Source: an uncultured Collinsella sp. (lineage in GTDB: Bacteria; Actinomycetota; Coriobacteriia; Coriobacteriales; Coriobacteriaceae). Taken from it: a stretch of 64,000 nucleotides of DNA. The notes beneath the pieces were generated by a model that was not told the DNA's origin, ran no database searches, and worked only from the letters and a program-made list of their open reading frames with translations. Positions 51,774 to 60,884 of this stretch are shown here, piece after piece (the stretch's first letter is position 1; each line of letters opens with the position of its first letter). The position numbers and the translations under genes are program-made. The stretch is from the NCBI GenBank assembly GCA_958354105.1, contig CATWVA010000004.1, positions 32,116 through 96,115 on the forward strand, in the 5' to 3' direction.

Positions 51774-54470
51774 ATGGAAGAGATGCCCAAGAACTACGAT
51801 CCGTCGACCAACGAGCCGGCGATCCTGCAGAAGTGGCTCGACGGCGGCTACTACAAGCGCCGTGAGGGCGTGGGCGACTGCACCGTCACCATTCCGCCTC
51901 CCAACGTGACTGGCAAGCTCCACATGGGCCATGCCACCGATGACTCCATCCAGGACGCCATCGTCCGTATGGCCCGCATGCGCGGCAAGTCCACGCGCTG
52001 GGTGCTGGGCACCGATCACGCCGGTATCGCCACGCAGACCAAGGTCGACAAGAAGCTCAAGAGCGAGGGTATCAGCCGCCTGGAGATCGGTCGCGACAAG
52101 TTTGTTGACGCCTGCTGGGACTGGACCCACGAGTACGGCGGCATCATCGTCGAGCAGATCAAGCGCATGGGCTGCTCCGTCGACTTCGACAACGAGCGCT
52201 TCACCATGGACGAGGATTACGCCCAGGCCGTGCGTAAGGTCTTCTGCGACTGGTACCACGACGGCCTGATCTACCGTGGCAAGCGTATCGTCAACTGGTG
52301 CCCCAACTGCACCACCGCCATCTCGGACGACGAGGCCGAGTATAAGGACGAGAAGGGCCACCTGTGGCACCTGCGCTACCCGCTGACCGAGCCGGTCAAC
52401 GGCCAGGACTACATCGTCGTCGCCACCACGCGCCCCGAGACCATGCTCGGCGACACGGGCGTTGCCGTCTCCCCGAAGGACCCCGAGAAGGCCGCCTTTG
52501 TGGGTAAGACCGTCAAGCTCCCCATCGTCGACCGCGAGATCCCCATCTTTGAGGATTGGCATGTCGACGCCAACTTCGGTTCCGGCTTTGTCAAGGTTAC
52601 CCCGGCCCACGACCCCAACGACTACGCCATGGGTCAGGCCCACGACCTGCCGCAGATCAACATCTTCGACGAGCACGCGGTGGTCGTCGAGGGCTATGGC
52701 GAGTTCACCGGCATGAACCGCGACGAGTGCCGCGAGGCGGTCATCAAGTGGTTCGAGGAGCACGACCTGCTCGACCACGTCGAAGAGCTCGACCACTCCG
52801 TCATGCACTGCTACCGTTGCGACTCCGCGCTGGAGCCGTGGCTGTCCGAGCAGTGGTTTGTGGCCGTCGACAAGCTCAAGGGGCCGGCACTCGACGCCGT
52901 TAACTCCGGCAAGGTCACCTTCCACCCCGCGCGCTGGACGCAGACCTACACCACCTGGATGGAGAACCTCAAGGACTGGTGCATCAGCCGCCAGCTGTGG
53001 TGGGGCCACCGCATCCCCGTGTTCTACTGCGAGGACTGCGGCTGGGAGGACGCCCTCACCGAGGACACTGACGTGTGCCCCAAGTGCGGCGGCCATCACG
53101 TGCATCAGGACGAGAACGTGCTGGACACCTGGTTCAGCTCGCAGCTGTGGACCTTTGCCACGCAGGGCTGGCCGCAAAAGCCGGAGCTGCTTGAGGGCCA
53201 TCACCCCACGACGGCGCTCGTCACCGCGCGCGACATCATCGCGTTGTGGGTCGCCCGCATGGTCATGAGCTCGTTGTACTTCTTGGACGAGGTACCGTTT
53301 AAGGACGTCGTCATCTACCCGACGATCCTTGCCAAGGACGGCAGCCGCATGTCCAAGTCCAAGGGTAACGGCGTTGACCCCATGGACCTCATCGGTATGT
53401 ACGGCGCCGACGCGATGCGCTATAACCTGCTCACGCTGTGCACCAACAACCAGGACGTCAAGTTTGACGCGAACATCGATAAGAAGACCAAGAAGCTTAT
53501 CGACAGCCCGCGTACCGACCAGGCCAAGTCGTTTGTGACCAAGATCTGGAACGCCAGCCGCTTCCTGCTCATGAACATGGAGGGCTACACGCCCGGCGAG
53601 CCCGTCGTGGAGACGCCGGCCGACGCTTGGATGTTCAGCCGCCTGGCCAAGGCCGTGAAGATGGTCACCGAGGGTATCGAGCAGTACACCTTTGGCGACA
53701 TGGCCCGCGGCGTGCAGCAGTTCTTCTGGAACGAGGTCTGCGACTGGTACATCGAGGTCACCAAGGCCCGCCTGAAGGGCGAGGGCCGTCTGCAGGCTCA
53801 GCGCAACCTGATCTTTGTGCTCGACACCTCCATTCGCCTGATGCATCCGCTCATGCCGTTTGTCACCGAGGAGATCTGGGACAACATGCCGGCGAGCGTG
53901 CTCGACCTGGACGCCGAGGGCAACGTGAACCGCGCCGAGGCGCTCATGATCGCCAAGTGGCCCGAGCCCGCCGACTACGCCAAGTACGTCGACGAGCCCG
54001 CCGAGCGCGCGTTTGAGCTGTGCCGTGCCGTCGTTTCCGCCGCCCGTGCCACCCGTTCGCGTTATCGCTTAAGCCCCAAGGCGGAGCTCGACGTGGTCGT
54101 GCGCGCCGGTGCCGAGGACATCGAGAAGCTCGAGAGCCTGCGTTCGACCATCGAGCCGCTGGCCAACACCGCCTCGCTGGTCATGGGTACCGACGTTGAG
54201 AAACCGGCGGCGAGCATCGCCGTGGTCGACAGCGGCGTCGAGGTCTTTGTGGTGCTCGAGGGCAAGGTTGATCTTTCGGCCGAGAAGGCACGCCTGGAGA
54301 AAGAGATCGCCGCGGCCCAGAAGGAGCTCGCCGGCTGCGAGAAGACGCTCGCCAACGAGGGCTTTGTGGCCAAGGCCGCGCCCGCGGTGGTCCAGAAGAA
54401 GAGGGACCGTGCAGCTGAGCTCAAGGAGATCCTGGTGGCGCTGACTGCTCAGGTTGCTGACTTCTCGTAG
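51774..54470 (+). CDS. valS: Valine-tRNA ligase
   Basis: Charges tRNA-Val. 898 residues, class I. HIGH-type motif PPPNVTGKLHMGHA near residue 42, editing domain ~190-350 with TTRPETMLGDT, KMSKS motif DGSRMSKSKGNGVDP near 522, and a C-terminal coiled coil (VDLSAEKARLEKEIAAAQKE). ATG at 51774 after GGGAGAGATAT. A zinc-like pair CEDCGW...CPKCGG is also present in the middle. Confidence 0.97.
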   Translation: MEEMPKNYDPSTNEPAILQKWLDGGYYKRREGVGDCTVTIPPPNVTGKLHMGHATDDSIQDAIVRMARMRGKSTRWVLGTDHAGIATQTKVDKKLKSEGISRLEIGRDKFVDACWDWTHEYGGIIVEQIKRMGCSVDFDNERFTMDEDYAQAVRKVFCDWYHDGLIYRGKRIVNWCPNCTTAISDDEAEYKDEKGHLWHLRYPLTEPVNGQDYIVVATTRPETMLGDTGVAVSPKDPEKAAFVGKTVKLPIVDREIPIFEDWHVDANFGSGFVKVTPAHDPNDYAMGQAHDLPQINIFDEHAVVVEGYGEFTGMNRDECREAVIKWFEEHDLLDHVEELDHSVMHCYRCDSALEPWLSEQWFVAVDKLKGPALDAVNSGKVTFHPARWTQTYTTWMENLKDWCISRQLWWGHRIPVFYCEDCGWEDALTEDTDVCPKCGGHHVHQDENVLDTWFSSQLWTFATQGWPQKPELLEGHHPTTALVTARDIIALWVARMVMSSLYFLDEVPFKDVVIYPTILAKDGSRMSKSKGNGVDPMDLIGMYGADAMRYNLLTLCTNNQDVKFDANIDKKTKKLIDSPRTDQAKSFVTKIWNASRFLLMNMEGYTPGEPVVETPADAWMFSRLAKAVKMVTEGIEQYTFGDMARGVQQFFWNEVCDWYIEVTKARLKGEGRLQAQRNLIFVLDTSIRLMHPLMPFVTEEIWDNMPASVLDLDAEGNVNRAEALMIAKWPEPADYAKYVDEPAERAFELCRAVVSAARATRSRYRLSPKAELDVVVRAGAEDIEKLESLRSTIEPLANTASLVMGTDVEKPAASIAVVDSGVEVFVVLEGKVDLSAEKARLEKEIAAAQKELAGCEKTLANEGFVAKAAPAVVQKKRDRAAELKEILVALTAQVADFS

Positions 54471-54485
54471 GCGGTACTGGGGGAC

Positions 54486-54593
54486 GCGGTTTGGGGCATT
54501 GCTCGCTACTGCGGACAGTCCTGCTCGCACGAAGGCCACATTAAGTGGCCTTCGGCTCGTGCGGAACTTGTATCGAGCAAAGCCCCAAACCGC
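54486..54593. repeat. Family B palindrome, copy 2
   Basis: GCGGTTTGGGGC-x-TTGCTCG (54486-54505) is mirrored at 54574-54593 with one mismatch. The core, read on the minus strand, repeats the family B centre of 4081-4132: TTCCGCACGAGCCG, CACTTAATGTG, GCGAGC, AGGAC. Confidence 0.85.
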
Positions 54594-54694
54594 TCCCATG
54601 GCGGTTACGTGGTTGCTTTCATCTGCCTGTTAGGACCGCTGGGTTGTAGCCTTGATTCCGCTGCAAAGCGGTGTTTGGCTGATATTTTGAATGG

Positions 54695-54727
54695 GAGGGG
54701 CTCGTTGTTTATTACGGGCCTCTTTTT
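54695..54727 (+). terminator. Terminator-like hairpin before folC
   Basis: GAGG-GG-CTCGT (54695-54705) pairs with ACGGGCCTC (54714-54722) with a GG bulge, then TTTTT. It ends the valS transcript or attenuates folC. Confidence 0.7.
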
Positions 54728-54748
54728 ATGTTGAGGGGACTTTGGTTT

Positions 54749-56092
54749 ATGCCTAAGCGTTCTGGGTCGTATTCTGTGCCGTTCTCGTTTGAGTTGCTTT
54801 CGTTTGATGAGGCCGTGGGGCTTGCTGCTGATACGGGGCGGATTTCTGGGGATGCTGGGCCTCTGCTTGAGACGGTTGTCGATATGCTCGATGAGCTGGG
54901 ACGTCCGGACGAGTATTTTGATTGCATTCAGGTTGCCGGCACCAATGGCAAGACTTCGACCACGCGTTTTTCGGCTGCCATCCTTCGTGGCGAGGGGTTA
55001 AAGACCGCGCTGTATACGTCGCCGCAGCTTGTGCGCTATCCCGAGCGCATGGAGGTCGATGGGCGCGTCGTGAGCGATGAGGCCTTTGCTCGTGGCGTTT
55101 CTGCTGCCGTCGAGGCGGGGCGTCGCGTGAATGCGCACCGTGTGGCGGCGGGGGAGCGCGCCTATTCCATCACGCCGTTTGACCTGCTGACGGCTGCCGC
55201 ACTTGTAGTGTTTGCCGAGGCCGCGGTGGATGTTGCCGTGCTCGAGGTCGGCATGGGCGGACGTTGGGACGCCACGAGTGCGACCGATCCCGTCGCCGTT
55301 GCCATTACGGGCATTGGGCTCGATCACACACGTATTTTGGGCGACACGCTCGAGGCCATTGCAGGGGAGAAGGCTGCGGTCATTAAGCCCGGACGCCTGG
55401 TTGTGCTGGGCGAGGGCACGCACGAGGCGAGCGTTCAGCGCGTGATGGATGCACGTTGTCGCGAGTGCGGCATAGTACCGCTGGTGGTGAACCATGCCAC
55501 GACCACGGTGCCGGCACATGTGGGCGACACGGTTGAGTTTAGCTGCACCACGCCGCGTGCGATCTATACGTCGAGCATGGTCAAGCCGGCGTATCAGCCG
55601 CAGAATGCCGCGTGCGCGATTATGCTGTGTGAGGGGTATCTGGGTCGCGAGCTCGATCATGACAAGCTCGATGCGTCGTTTATGGGCTGTCCCACGCCGG
55701 GTCGCTTTGATGTGCTGGGAACCGATCCGCTCAAGCTGATTGACGCCTGTCATAACCCTCAGAGCTGCGAGAACTTTGTGAGCGCGCTGGACGAGATCGA
55801 TCCGTGCGTGGAGAACCGCCCCACGTTGCTGTGCGCCGCGCTGGCCGATAAGGACGTGGCCGGCATCGTCGATGTACTGATCCCGGCCTTCCCGCGCGTG
55901 GTCGTGACCCAGACCGATTCCGACCGCGCTCTGCCGGCAGAGGAGCTCGCCGCCCTAGTGGACGCCGACAAGCTCGCGGGTGTGTATCCCAGCGTGCCCG
56001 AGGCCCTCGCGGCCCTCGATGCCGCGGGCGAGGCTTTCGTTGCCGCCGGCACCATCACCCTGGCCGGCGAAGTAGCGGGCCTGCTCCGTTAA
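54749..56092 (+). CDS. folC: Folylpolyglutamate synthase / dihydrofolate synthase
   Basis: Adds glutamate to dihydropteroate or folates. 447 residues, Mur-ligase fold. P-loop VAGTNGKTSTTRFSAAIL near residue 62, EVGMGGRWDATSATDP near 163, and the C-terminal FDVLGTDPLKLIDACHNPQS with the usual DGAHNP changed to DACHNP. ATG 54749 chosen because TTGAGGGGAC lies 10 bases upstream; 54728 is in the U-tract of the terminator. Whether it has one or both activities cannot be told. Confidence 0.9.
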   Translation: MPKRSGSYSVPFSFELLSFDEAVGLAADTGRISGDAGPLLETVVDMLDELGRPDEYFDCIQVAGTNGKTSTTRFSAAILRGEGLKTALYTSPQLVRYPERMEVDGRVVSDEAFARGVSAAVEAGRRVNAHRVAAGERAYSITPFDLLTAAALVVFAEAAVDVAVLEVGMGGRWDATSATDPVAVAITGIGLDHTRILGDTLEAIAGEKAAVIKPGRLVVLGEGTHEASVQRVMDARCRECGIVPLVVNHATTTVPAHVGDTVEFSCTTPRAIYTSSMVKPAYQPQNAACAIMLCEGYLGRELDHDKLDASFMGCPTPGRFDVLGTDPLKLIDACHNPQSCENFVSALDEIDPCVENRPTLLCAALADKDVAGIVDVLIPAFPRVVVTQTDSDRALPAEELAALVDADKLAGVYPSVPEALAALDAAGEAFVAAGTITLAGEVAGLLR

Positions 56093-56106
56093 CCCATCCC
56101 CACATC

Positions 56107-56172
56107 AGTTGCGGTGAAAACGGACTGTTTTACAAGCAAGAAGCCTCAAACAGTCCGTATATCACCGCAACT
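56107..56172. repeat. Family C palindrome, copy 2
   Basis: AGTTGCGGTG (56107-56116) is mirrored by CACCGCAACT (56163-56172); inside, ACGGACTGTTT pairs with AAACAGTCCGT. Same order of elements as 43858-43932. Confidence 0.85.
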
Positions 56173-56244
56173 CAAAAGCAGTCAATTTGGGACGGGGCTT
56201 TTTGGCTGCCCTGTGCCCCGAGTTGACTCGCTTGCCACGAAATG

Positions 56245-56382
56245 GGCCTATCTACTACGTTTTACCGACTACCCCCGACCACACCGAGAATTGCGAAATG
56301 AAAACCGCAGGTAGATGGCTTACCAGTTTTGCGAAAACACGGGTATGGTCGACCCATGCGGGCTAAACGTAGTAGATAGGCC
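56245..56382. repeat. Family E palindrome
   Basis: GGCCTATCTACTACGTTT (56245-56262) is mirrored perfectly at 56365-56382, followed by a T-run (GTTTTTG). Between the arms is 102 bases with shorter matches (CCGACC, GGTAGAT). Outer GCCAC...GTGGC extend it. Confidence 0.8.
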
Positions 56383-56405
56383 GTTTTTGTGGCGGCATTC
56401 ATGTG

Positions 56406-56436
56406 ATGCGGCAAAGGGACAGCCCCTTTGCCGCAT
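56406..56436. repeat. Family F palindrome, copy 2
   Basis: ATGCGGCAAAGGG (56406-56418) pairs with CCCTTTGCCGCAT (56424-56436). Its CAAAGGG centre matches copy 1 at 19967. It ends the convergent M24 peptidase gene. Confidence 0.75.
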
Positions 56437-56439
56437 TGC

Positions 56440-57528
56440 CTAGTCTAGGCGGACCGGATCGTGGGGGTAGGCATTGAGGATCTCGACGCCGGACTCGGTC
56501 ACCAGGGCCAAGTCCTCGATGCGGACGCCGGTGCGGCCGGGGAGGTAGATGCCCGGTTCGATGGAGAACGTCATGCCTGGCTCTACGACTTGCTCGTTGA
56601 CCAGCGAGACGTCGCCCGGCTCGTGGTCCTGCAGGCCGATCGAGTGTCCCAAGCGGTGCGTAAAGTACTGCCCATAGCCTGCGTCCTCGATCACATCGCG
56701 TGCGGCGCGGTCCAGGTCGCACATGCGCACGCCCGGTGCGATGAGCGCTTCGGCGGCCTCGTTGGCGCGGCGCACGATGTCGTAGATGCGTGCCGTCTCC
56801 TCGTCCGGCTCGCCCCAAAAGAACGTGCGCGTCATGTCCGAGCAATAGTTGCAGCGGCGTCCGCCAATGTCGAACAGCACCACGTCGCCGCGCTTGAGCA
56901 CGGTGTCGTCGGGTTCGTGATGCGGGTCGCCGGCGTTGGCGCCAAAGCTCACGATGGGCGGAAAGCTAAAGCCCTCGCAGCCGTGCTTGCGATACAGGCC
57001 GAGCATTTGGTCGGCGATTTCGCGCTCCGTCACGCCCTCGTGGACGAGTTTGATCGCGTCGGCCATCACGGCGTCGTTGACTGCCGAGGACACGCGCATG
57101 AGCTCCTGCTCGGCGGCGTCTTTGTAGGTGCGCGCGGCGGTGACGGCAAAGTCGCCCAGGAAAAACTCGCTCGCGGCGTGGCGCTCCATGAGCGGCATCA
57201 AAAAGCCGGAACGCATGACAGTGTCGATGCCAAGCGGCTTGGCTGGGTCGATCTCACTCGCGATGGCGTCGGTCACGACATCGGTATCGGTGTGGTAGGC
57301 GACGCGGGCATTGTCGTACTCGGGCAGCTGATGCAGGGCATTGACCAAGATCACGGGCTCGTCATCGCGCGCGAGCAGCACGCCGCAAAAACGCTCGAAC
57401 ATATCGGCATAAAAGCCGGTCAGGTAATAAATCGACCACGGGTCGTTTACGAGCAGCTGCGCGCCGGGGTGCTGAGCCTCGAGCGCATCGAGCACGCGCA
57501 CCACACGCTGGTCATCGATATGTGCCAT
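56440..57528 (-). CDS. M24 family Xaa-Pro peptidase
   Basis: 362-residue metallopeptidase (PepQ/PepP-like) that cleaves X-Pro peptides. N-terminal creatinase-type domain (~1-130) and pita-bread catalytic domain with metal ligands in VLFDIGGRRCNYCSDMTRT (two Asp, near 217), HRLGHSIGLQDHEP (His), TFSIEPGIYL (Glu) and GVRIEDLALV (Glu). ATG at 57528 after GCGAAAGGACGATGT. Dipeptidase versus aminopeptidase cannot be resolved. Confidence 0.92.
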   Translation of the reverse strand: MAHIDDQRVVRVLDALEAQHPGAQLLVNDPWSIYYLTGFYADMFERFCGVLLARDDEPVILVNALHQLPEYDNARVAYHTDTDVVTDAIASEIDPAKPLGIDTVMRSGFLMPLMERHAASEFFLGDFAVTAARTYKDAAEQELMRVSSAVNDAVMADAIKLVHEGVTEREIADQMLGLYRKHGCEGFSFPPIVSFGANAGDPHHEPDDTVLKRGDVVLFDIGGRRCNYCSDMTRTFFWGEPDEETARIYDIVRRANEAAEALIAPGVRMCDLDRAARDVIEDAGYGQYFTHRLGHSIGLQDHEPGDVSLVNEQVVEPGMTFSIEPGIYLPGRTGVRIEDLALVTESGVEILNAYPHDPVRLD

Positions 57529-57652
57529 ACATCGTCCTTTCGCTAGGCTGCCACCATGGTATCCCAAGCCCGGCACATAGGGACGTTCCTTTTATGACGG
57601 CACCGGGGGACACTCCTTGCAAAAGCAGCTAAAAGAGCCCGTCCCAATTTAG

Positions 57653-58045
57653 CTACTCGATGTCCATGCTGGCGATTAGGTTGATATTGGTGTTGAGGAG
57701 GTCCTTCAGCACGACGTCGCCCATGCGGATGGGGGCGTTGACGACTAGGCCTCGGATGAGGGCCATGGCTTGGGCGTGGAGTTCTAGCGGGATGGCTTCG
57801 GCGGTGCGCACGGGGAGTAGGGCTTCGTCGCCGCCGGAGACGGCCACGGTCGTTGTGAGCACGCGCATGGGGCAGGTGAGCTCCTGATGTGCGAACGTAT
57901 CGCCGCGCGGGCAGTTGTTACCGGTTACGGAGCGCACTTCCACCACGGTGCCATTGGCGTCGTGCTCCACCTCTACGGTCAGGAGGCACTCGGATGGGCA
58001 GGTGGTGCAGTTGAACTGCAGCGTCTCGGTCACATTCGTACTCAT
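57653..58045 (-). CDS. DUF1667 protein of a G3P-dehydrogenase-like set
   Basis: 130-residue protein with two CxxC-type pairs at the N-terminus (FNCTTCPSECLLTVEV) and more cysteines (NNCPRGD, LTCPMRV), consistent with a bound FeS cluster or zinc. DUF1667 proteins commonly sit with a GlpA-like oxidase and an NAD(P)/FAD oxidoreductase, as here (3 bases behind the next gene on this strand). Probably an electron-transfer partner. Confidence 0.87.
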   Translation of the reverse strand: MSTNVTETLQFNCTTCPSECLLTVEVEHDANGTVVEVRSVTGNNCPRGDTFAHQELTCPMRVLTTTVAVSGGDEALLPVRTAEAIPLELHAQAMALIRGLVVNAPIRMGDVVLKDLLNTNINLIASMDIE

Positions 58046-58048
58046 GAG

Positions 58049-59395
58049 CTATGCCTCCTCAACGGGATCGACGGACAGGACGATTTCGCTGGCACCCAGG
58101 TCGAGTGCGCGTTGAATCACCTTAGCCGGCAGCGGGAAGCTTTCCATGACGCTCGGTTTAAACGCGCGGACTTTGCCCGCAAACACTTCTTCGTCGTTGG
58201 CCAAGATGCGTACTCGAGCGGTATCGACCGGTCGGCGTACGCGGAAGTTGAGCTTGGTGAGCGCCACAGCCGTAATGCGTCCCGGCAGCGCGTATCCCGC
58301 AATGCCGGCAGGGGAGACGGTGAGCTCGCAGTCCGGAACGGCGCCCGCGCCGGTCCCCAGCGCGTACGCCGCCGCAGCCGCACCGGCGCGCTCGGACTCG
58401 GCCGTCACGTTGTCGGCCAGGTCGTGCACGTGCAGCACGTTGCCGCAGGCAAAGATGCCGGGCACGCCCGTCTGCAGGCTCTGGTCCACCACGGCGCCGC
58501 GCGTGCGTGGGTCAAGCTCTATGCCCGCGGCAACCGAAAGCTCGTTCTCGGGAATCAAGCCCACCGAAAGCAGCAGCGTGTCACACGGAACAATGCGCTC
58601 GGTCCCCGGAATGGGCGCCAGGTGCTCGTCGACCTGGCTTACCTCGACGGCCTCCACGCGATCGTGTCCGATCACGCGCGTGACGGTGGTGGACAGGTGC
58701 AGCGGAATGCCAAAGTCGTCCAGACAGTTCTTGACGTTGCGGCGCAGGCCGTTGGCGTACGGCATGAGCTCGTACACGCCCTCGACCGAAATCCCCTCGA
58801 GTGTGCAACGGCGCGCCATGATAAGCCCGATGTCGCCCGAGCCCAAAATGACGGTGCGCGAGCCGGGCTTGAGGTTTTCGATATTGATGTATCGCTGCGC
58901 CAGGCCCGCCGTAAACATGCCGGCGGGACGGCTGCCGGGGATCTTGATCTCGCTGCGCGTGCGCTCGCGGCATCCCATAGCAAGGACGACCGCGCGTCCG
59001 GTGAGCTGCAGCATGCCGGCGGTGCTCATGAGCGTGACGGTATGGACCGCGGTGTGTTCCGCAGGCTCGCCTGAATCAATTCCAAGCACCATGCTGTTTA
59101 GGAACAGCGCAATGTCGGTTGCGTGCACCTGGTCGATAAAGCGCTGCGCGTACTCGGGACCGGTAAGCTCCTGTTTAAAGTGCGACAGGCCAAAGCCGGG
59201 GTGGATGCACTGGCGCAGGATGCCGCCCAGATGCTGCTCGCGCTCCACGATGGCCACGCGCGCGCCGGCCTTGTGTGCGGCAAGCGCGGCCGCCATGCCG
59301 GCGGGTCCGCCTCCGATAACGACCACGTCGAAGACTTGCGTTTGTACGTCTTCCACGACGCCGCAATCAATCGCGTTCGATTTGAATTCCGCCAT
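58049..59395 (-). CDS. NAD(P)/FAD-dependent oxidoreductase
   Basis: 448 residues. Rossmann FAD motif DVVVIGGGPAGMAAALAA near 24, second dinucleotide motif VILGSGDIGLIMARR near 180, redox-cysteine-like RQCIHPGFG, and ACGNVLHVHDLADNV near the C-terminal third. Resembles the subunit that couples GlpA-like dehydrogenases to NAD in anaerobes. One base separates it from the frameshifted upstream gene. Partner of the DUF1667 protein. Confidence 0.88.
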   Translation of the reverse strand: MAEFKSNAIDCGVVEDVQTQVFDVVVIGGGPAGMAAALAAHKAGARVAIVEREQHLGGILRQCIHPGFGLSHFKQELTGPEYAQRFIDQVHATDIALFLNSMVLGIDSGEPAEHTAVHTVTLMSTAGMLQLTGRAVVLAMGCRERTRSEIKIPGSRPAGMFTAGLAQRYINIENLKPGSRTVILGSGDIGLIMARRCTLEGISVEGVYELMPYANGLRRNVKNCLDDFGIPLHLSTTVTRVIGHDRVEAVEVSQVDEHLAPIPGTERIVPCDTLLLSVGLIPENELSVAAGIELDPRTRGAVVDQSLQTGVPGIFACGNVLHVHDLADNVTAESERAGAAAAAYALGTGAGAVPDCELTVSPAGIAGYALPGRITAVALTKLNFRVRRPVDTARVRILANDEEVFAGKVRAFKPSVMESFPLPAKVIQRALDLGASEIVLSVDPVEEA

Positions 59396-59396
59396 C

Positions 59397-60852
59397 CTAG
59401 CGCACCCCCTTCAAAGGCCCCTCGACCAGCCAGGAGCCGGCGTCCTCCAGTAATACCTCGCTGGGGTCGCAGCCCAGCTCGCGGGCAAGAATCGTCACCA
59501 CACGGCTCTGGCAAAAGCCGCTCTGGCACCGACCCATGCCGGCACGACAGCGGCGCTTGACGCCCTCGACCGAAACCGCGCCCGGTTGGCGTCGAATCGC
59601 GGCCACAATCTCGGCCTCGGGCACCGTCTCGCAGCGGCAAACAATCTGTCCCCACGCGGGATCGGACTCGATCAGCTCCTCCTTGCGCGCCAGCGGTGCG
59701 CGGTCAAAGTCGTCCTGCGCGCGGCGGATCGGGTTCCAATCGGCACGTTCGCGCAGGGCTACGCCGGAATTGCGCAGTACCTGCTCCATGCGCTCGGCAA
59801 TGGCCGGTGCGCTCGCCACGCCCGGCGACTGGATGCCCGCCGCCTGGAATAGCCCCGGCACCACGGCCGACTGCCCAATAGAAAAGTCGTTTGTACCCTG
59901 AATGACCGGGCGCCCCCCCGGCGAACGCGCGCACCACGCGGCGCGTGTCCAGATCGGGCACCAGCTTGCGCGCACCGGTCAGGAGCGCGTTGATATCGGT
60001 CGCGTAGGTCTGTGTATCGCCCGGCTCGCGCACGGCGGCGGTCGCGGTAATCACGGTGTTGCCGTGTACGGTACCCGTGACGATAACGCCCTTGGACACC
60101 GGCGTGGGAACGGGGTAGAGTGGCATCAGCGAGCGCGGTTCTTTGTCCAGCACCACGATGTTGCCCTGACGCCAGACCATATGGAACTCCTCGGCGCCCG
60201 CCATATGCGAGATGTCCGCGGCTCCGTTGCCCGCGGCGTTGATCAGGTAGCGGCAGCGCACGTTGCCAGCGGGGGTTGCCAGCGCAAAGCGTGCGTCTTC
60301 GCCCGAGCTCGCGACTTCAATCGCTTCCACCGGTGCGGAGCGCATAAACGTCACCCCGTTGGCCACGGCGTTCTCCAGCGCGGCGATGGCAACCTCAAAC
60401 GGGTCGACAAACCCAGTCGAGGGGCACCACAGCGCGCATGTCGCCTTGGTACTGGCGCGCGGTTCTAATTCGTGGATGCGGTCGGGTCCGACGATTGACA
60501 GCTCGGGCACCCCGTTGGCCAGGCCATTCTGGCGCAGCTTTTCCAGATGCGCGCGGTCCTCGTCGTTAAAGCCCAACACCATCGACCCGGTGCGGCAGAA
60601 CAGAAAGCCCAGCTCCTGCGCCCACGCACCGTACAACTCGCAGCCACGGGCGTTGACCTGCGCCTTTACGGTGCCCGGTGTCGGATCGTAGCCGGCGTGC
60701 ACCAGGCCGCCATTGGCCTTCGACGCGCCCAGCGCAATATCGTTAGCCGCCTCGACCACGCAAATGGACAGGTCAAACCGCGCGAGCTGCCGCGCGATGG
60801 CGCATCCGGTGATGCCCGCGCCCACAATCGCGATATCAAACGTTTCTGTCAC
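59397..60852 (-). pseudogene. GlpA-like FAD oxidoreductase with BFD 2Fe-2S domain, frameshifted
   Basis: The gene reads from GTG 60852 (after GGAGGC) as a FAD oxidase: IAIVGAGITGCAIARQLARF, then GYDPTPGTVKAQ, to RRVVRAFAGG near residue 311. It then hits a run of seven G on the coding strand (59913-59919) and goes out of frame, ending at 59704. The true continuation (RPVIQGTNDFSIGQSAVV...) is in the next frame and runs to 59397 with a BFD domain, VCRCETVPEAEI...CRAGMGRCQSGFC. Six G restores one ~485-residue protein. It could be a sequencing error, a phase-variable tract or a real mutation. Confidence 0.85.
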
Positions 60853-60869
60853 AGTGCCTCCCAGACGAG

Positions 60870-60884
60870 TTGACAGGCTGTCAA
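60870..60884. promoter_or_regulatory. Palindromic operator upstream of the GlpA-like gene
   Basis: TTGACAG-G-CTGTCAA is a perfect 15-base palindrome, 18 bases before the start codon on the minus strand. Position suits a repressor that blocks transcription; no regulator gene is adjacent. Confidence 0.6.

Larger units (their letters stand above)
56093..56439. other. Palindrome-filled gap folC-pepP
   Basis: 347 bases between convergent genes, filled with three palindromes: family C copy 2 (56107-56172), family E (56245-56382) and family F copy 2 (56406-56436). No ORF is convincing. Confidence 0.8.

Noticed and set aside
54728..54748. Upstream ATG of folC
   Set aside because: It sits in the terminator T-run and has no ribosome site; ATG 54749 has AGGGGA upstream.
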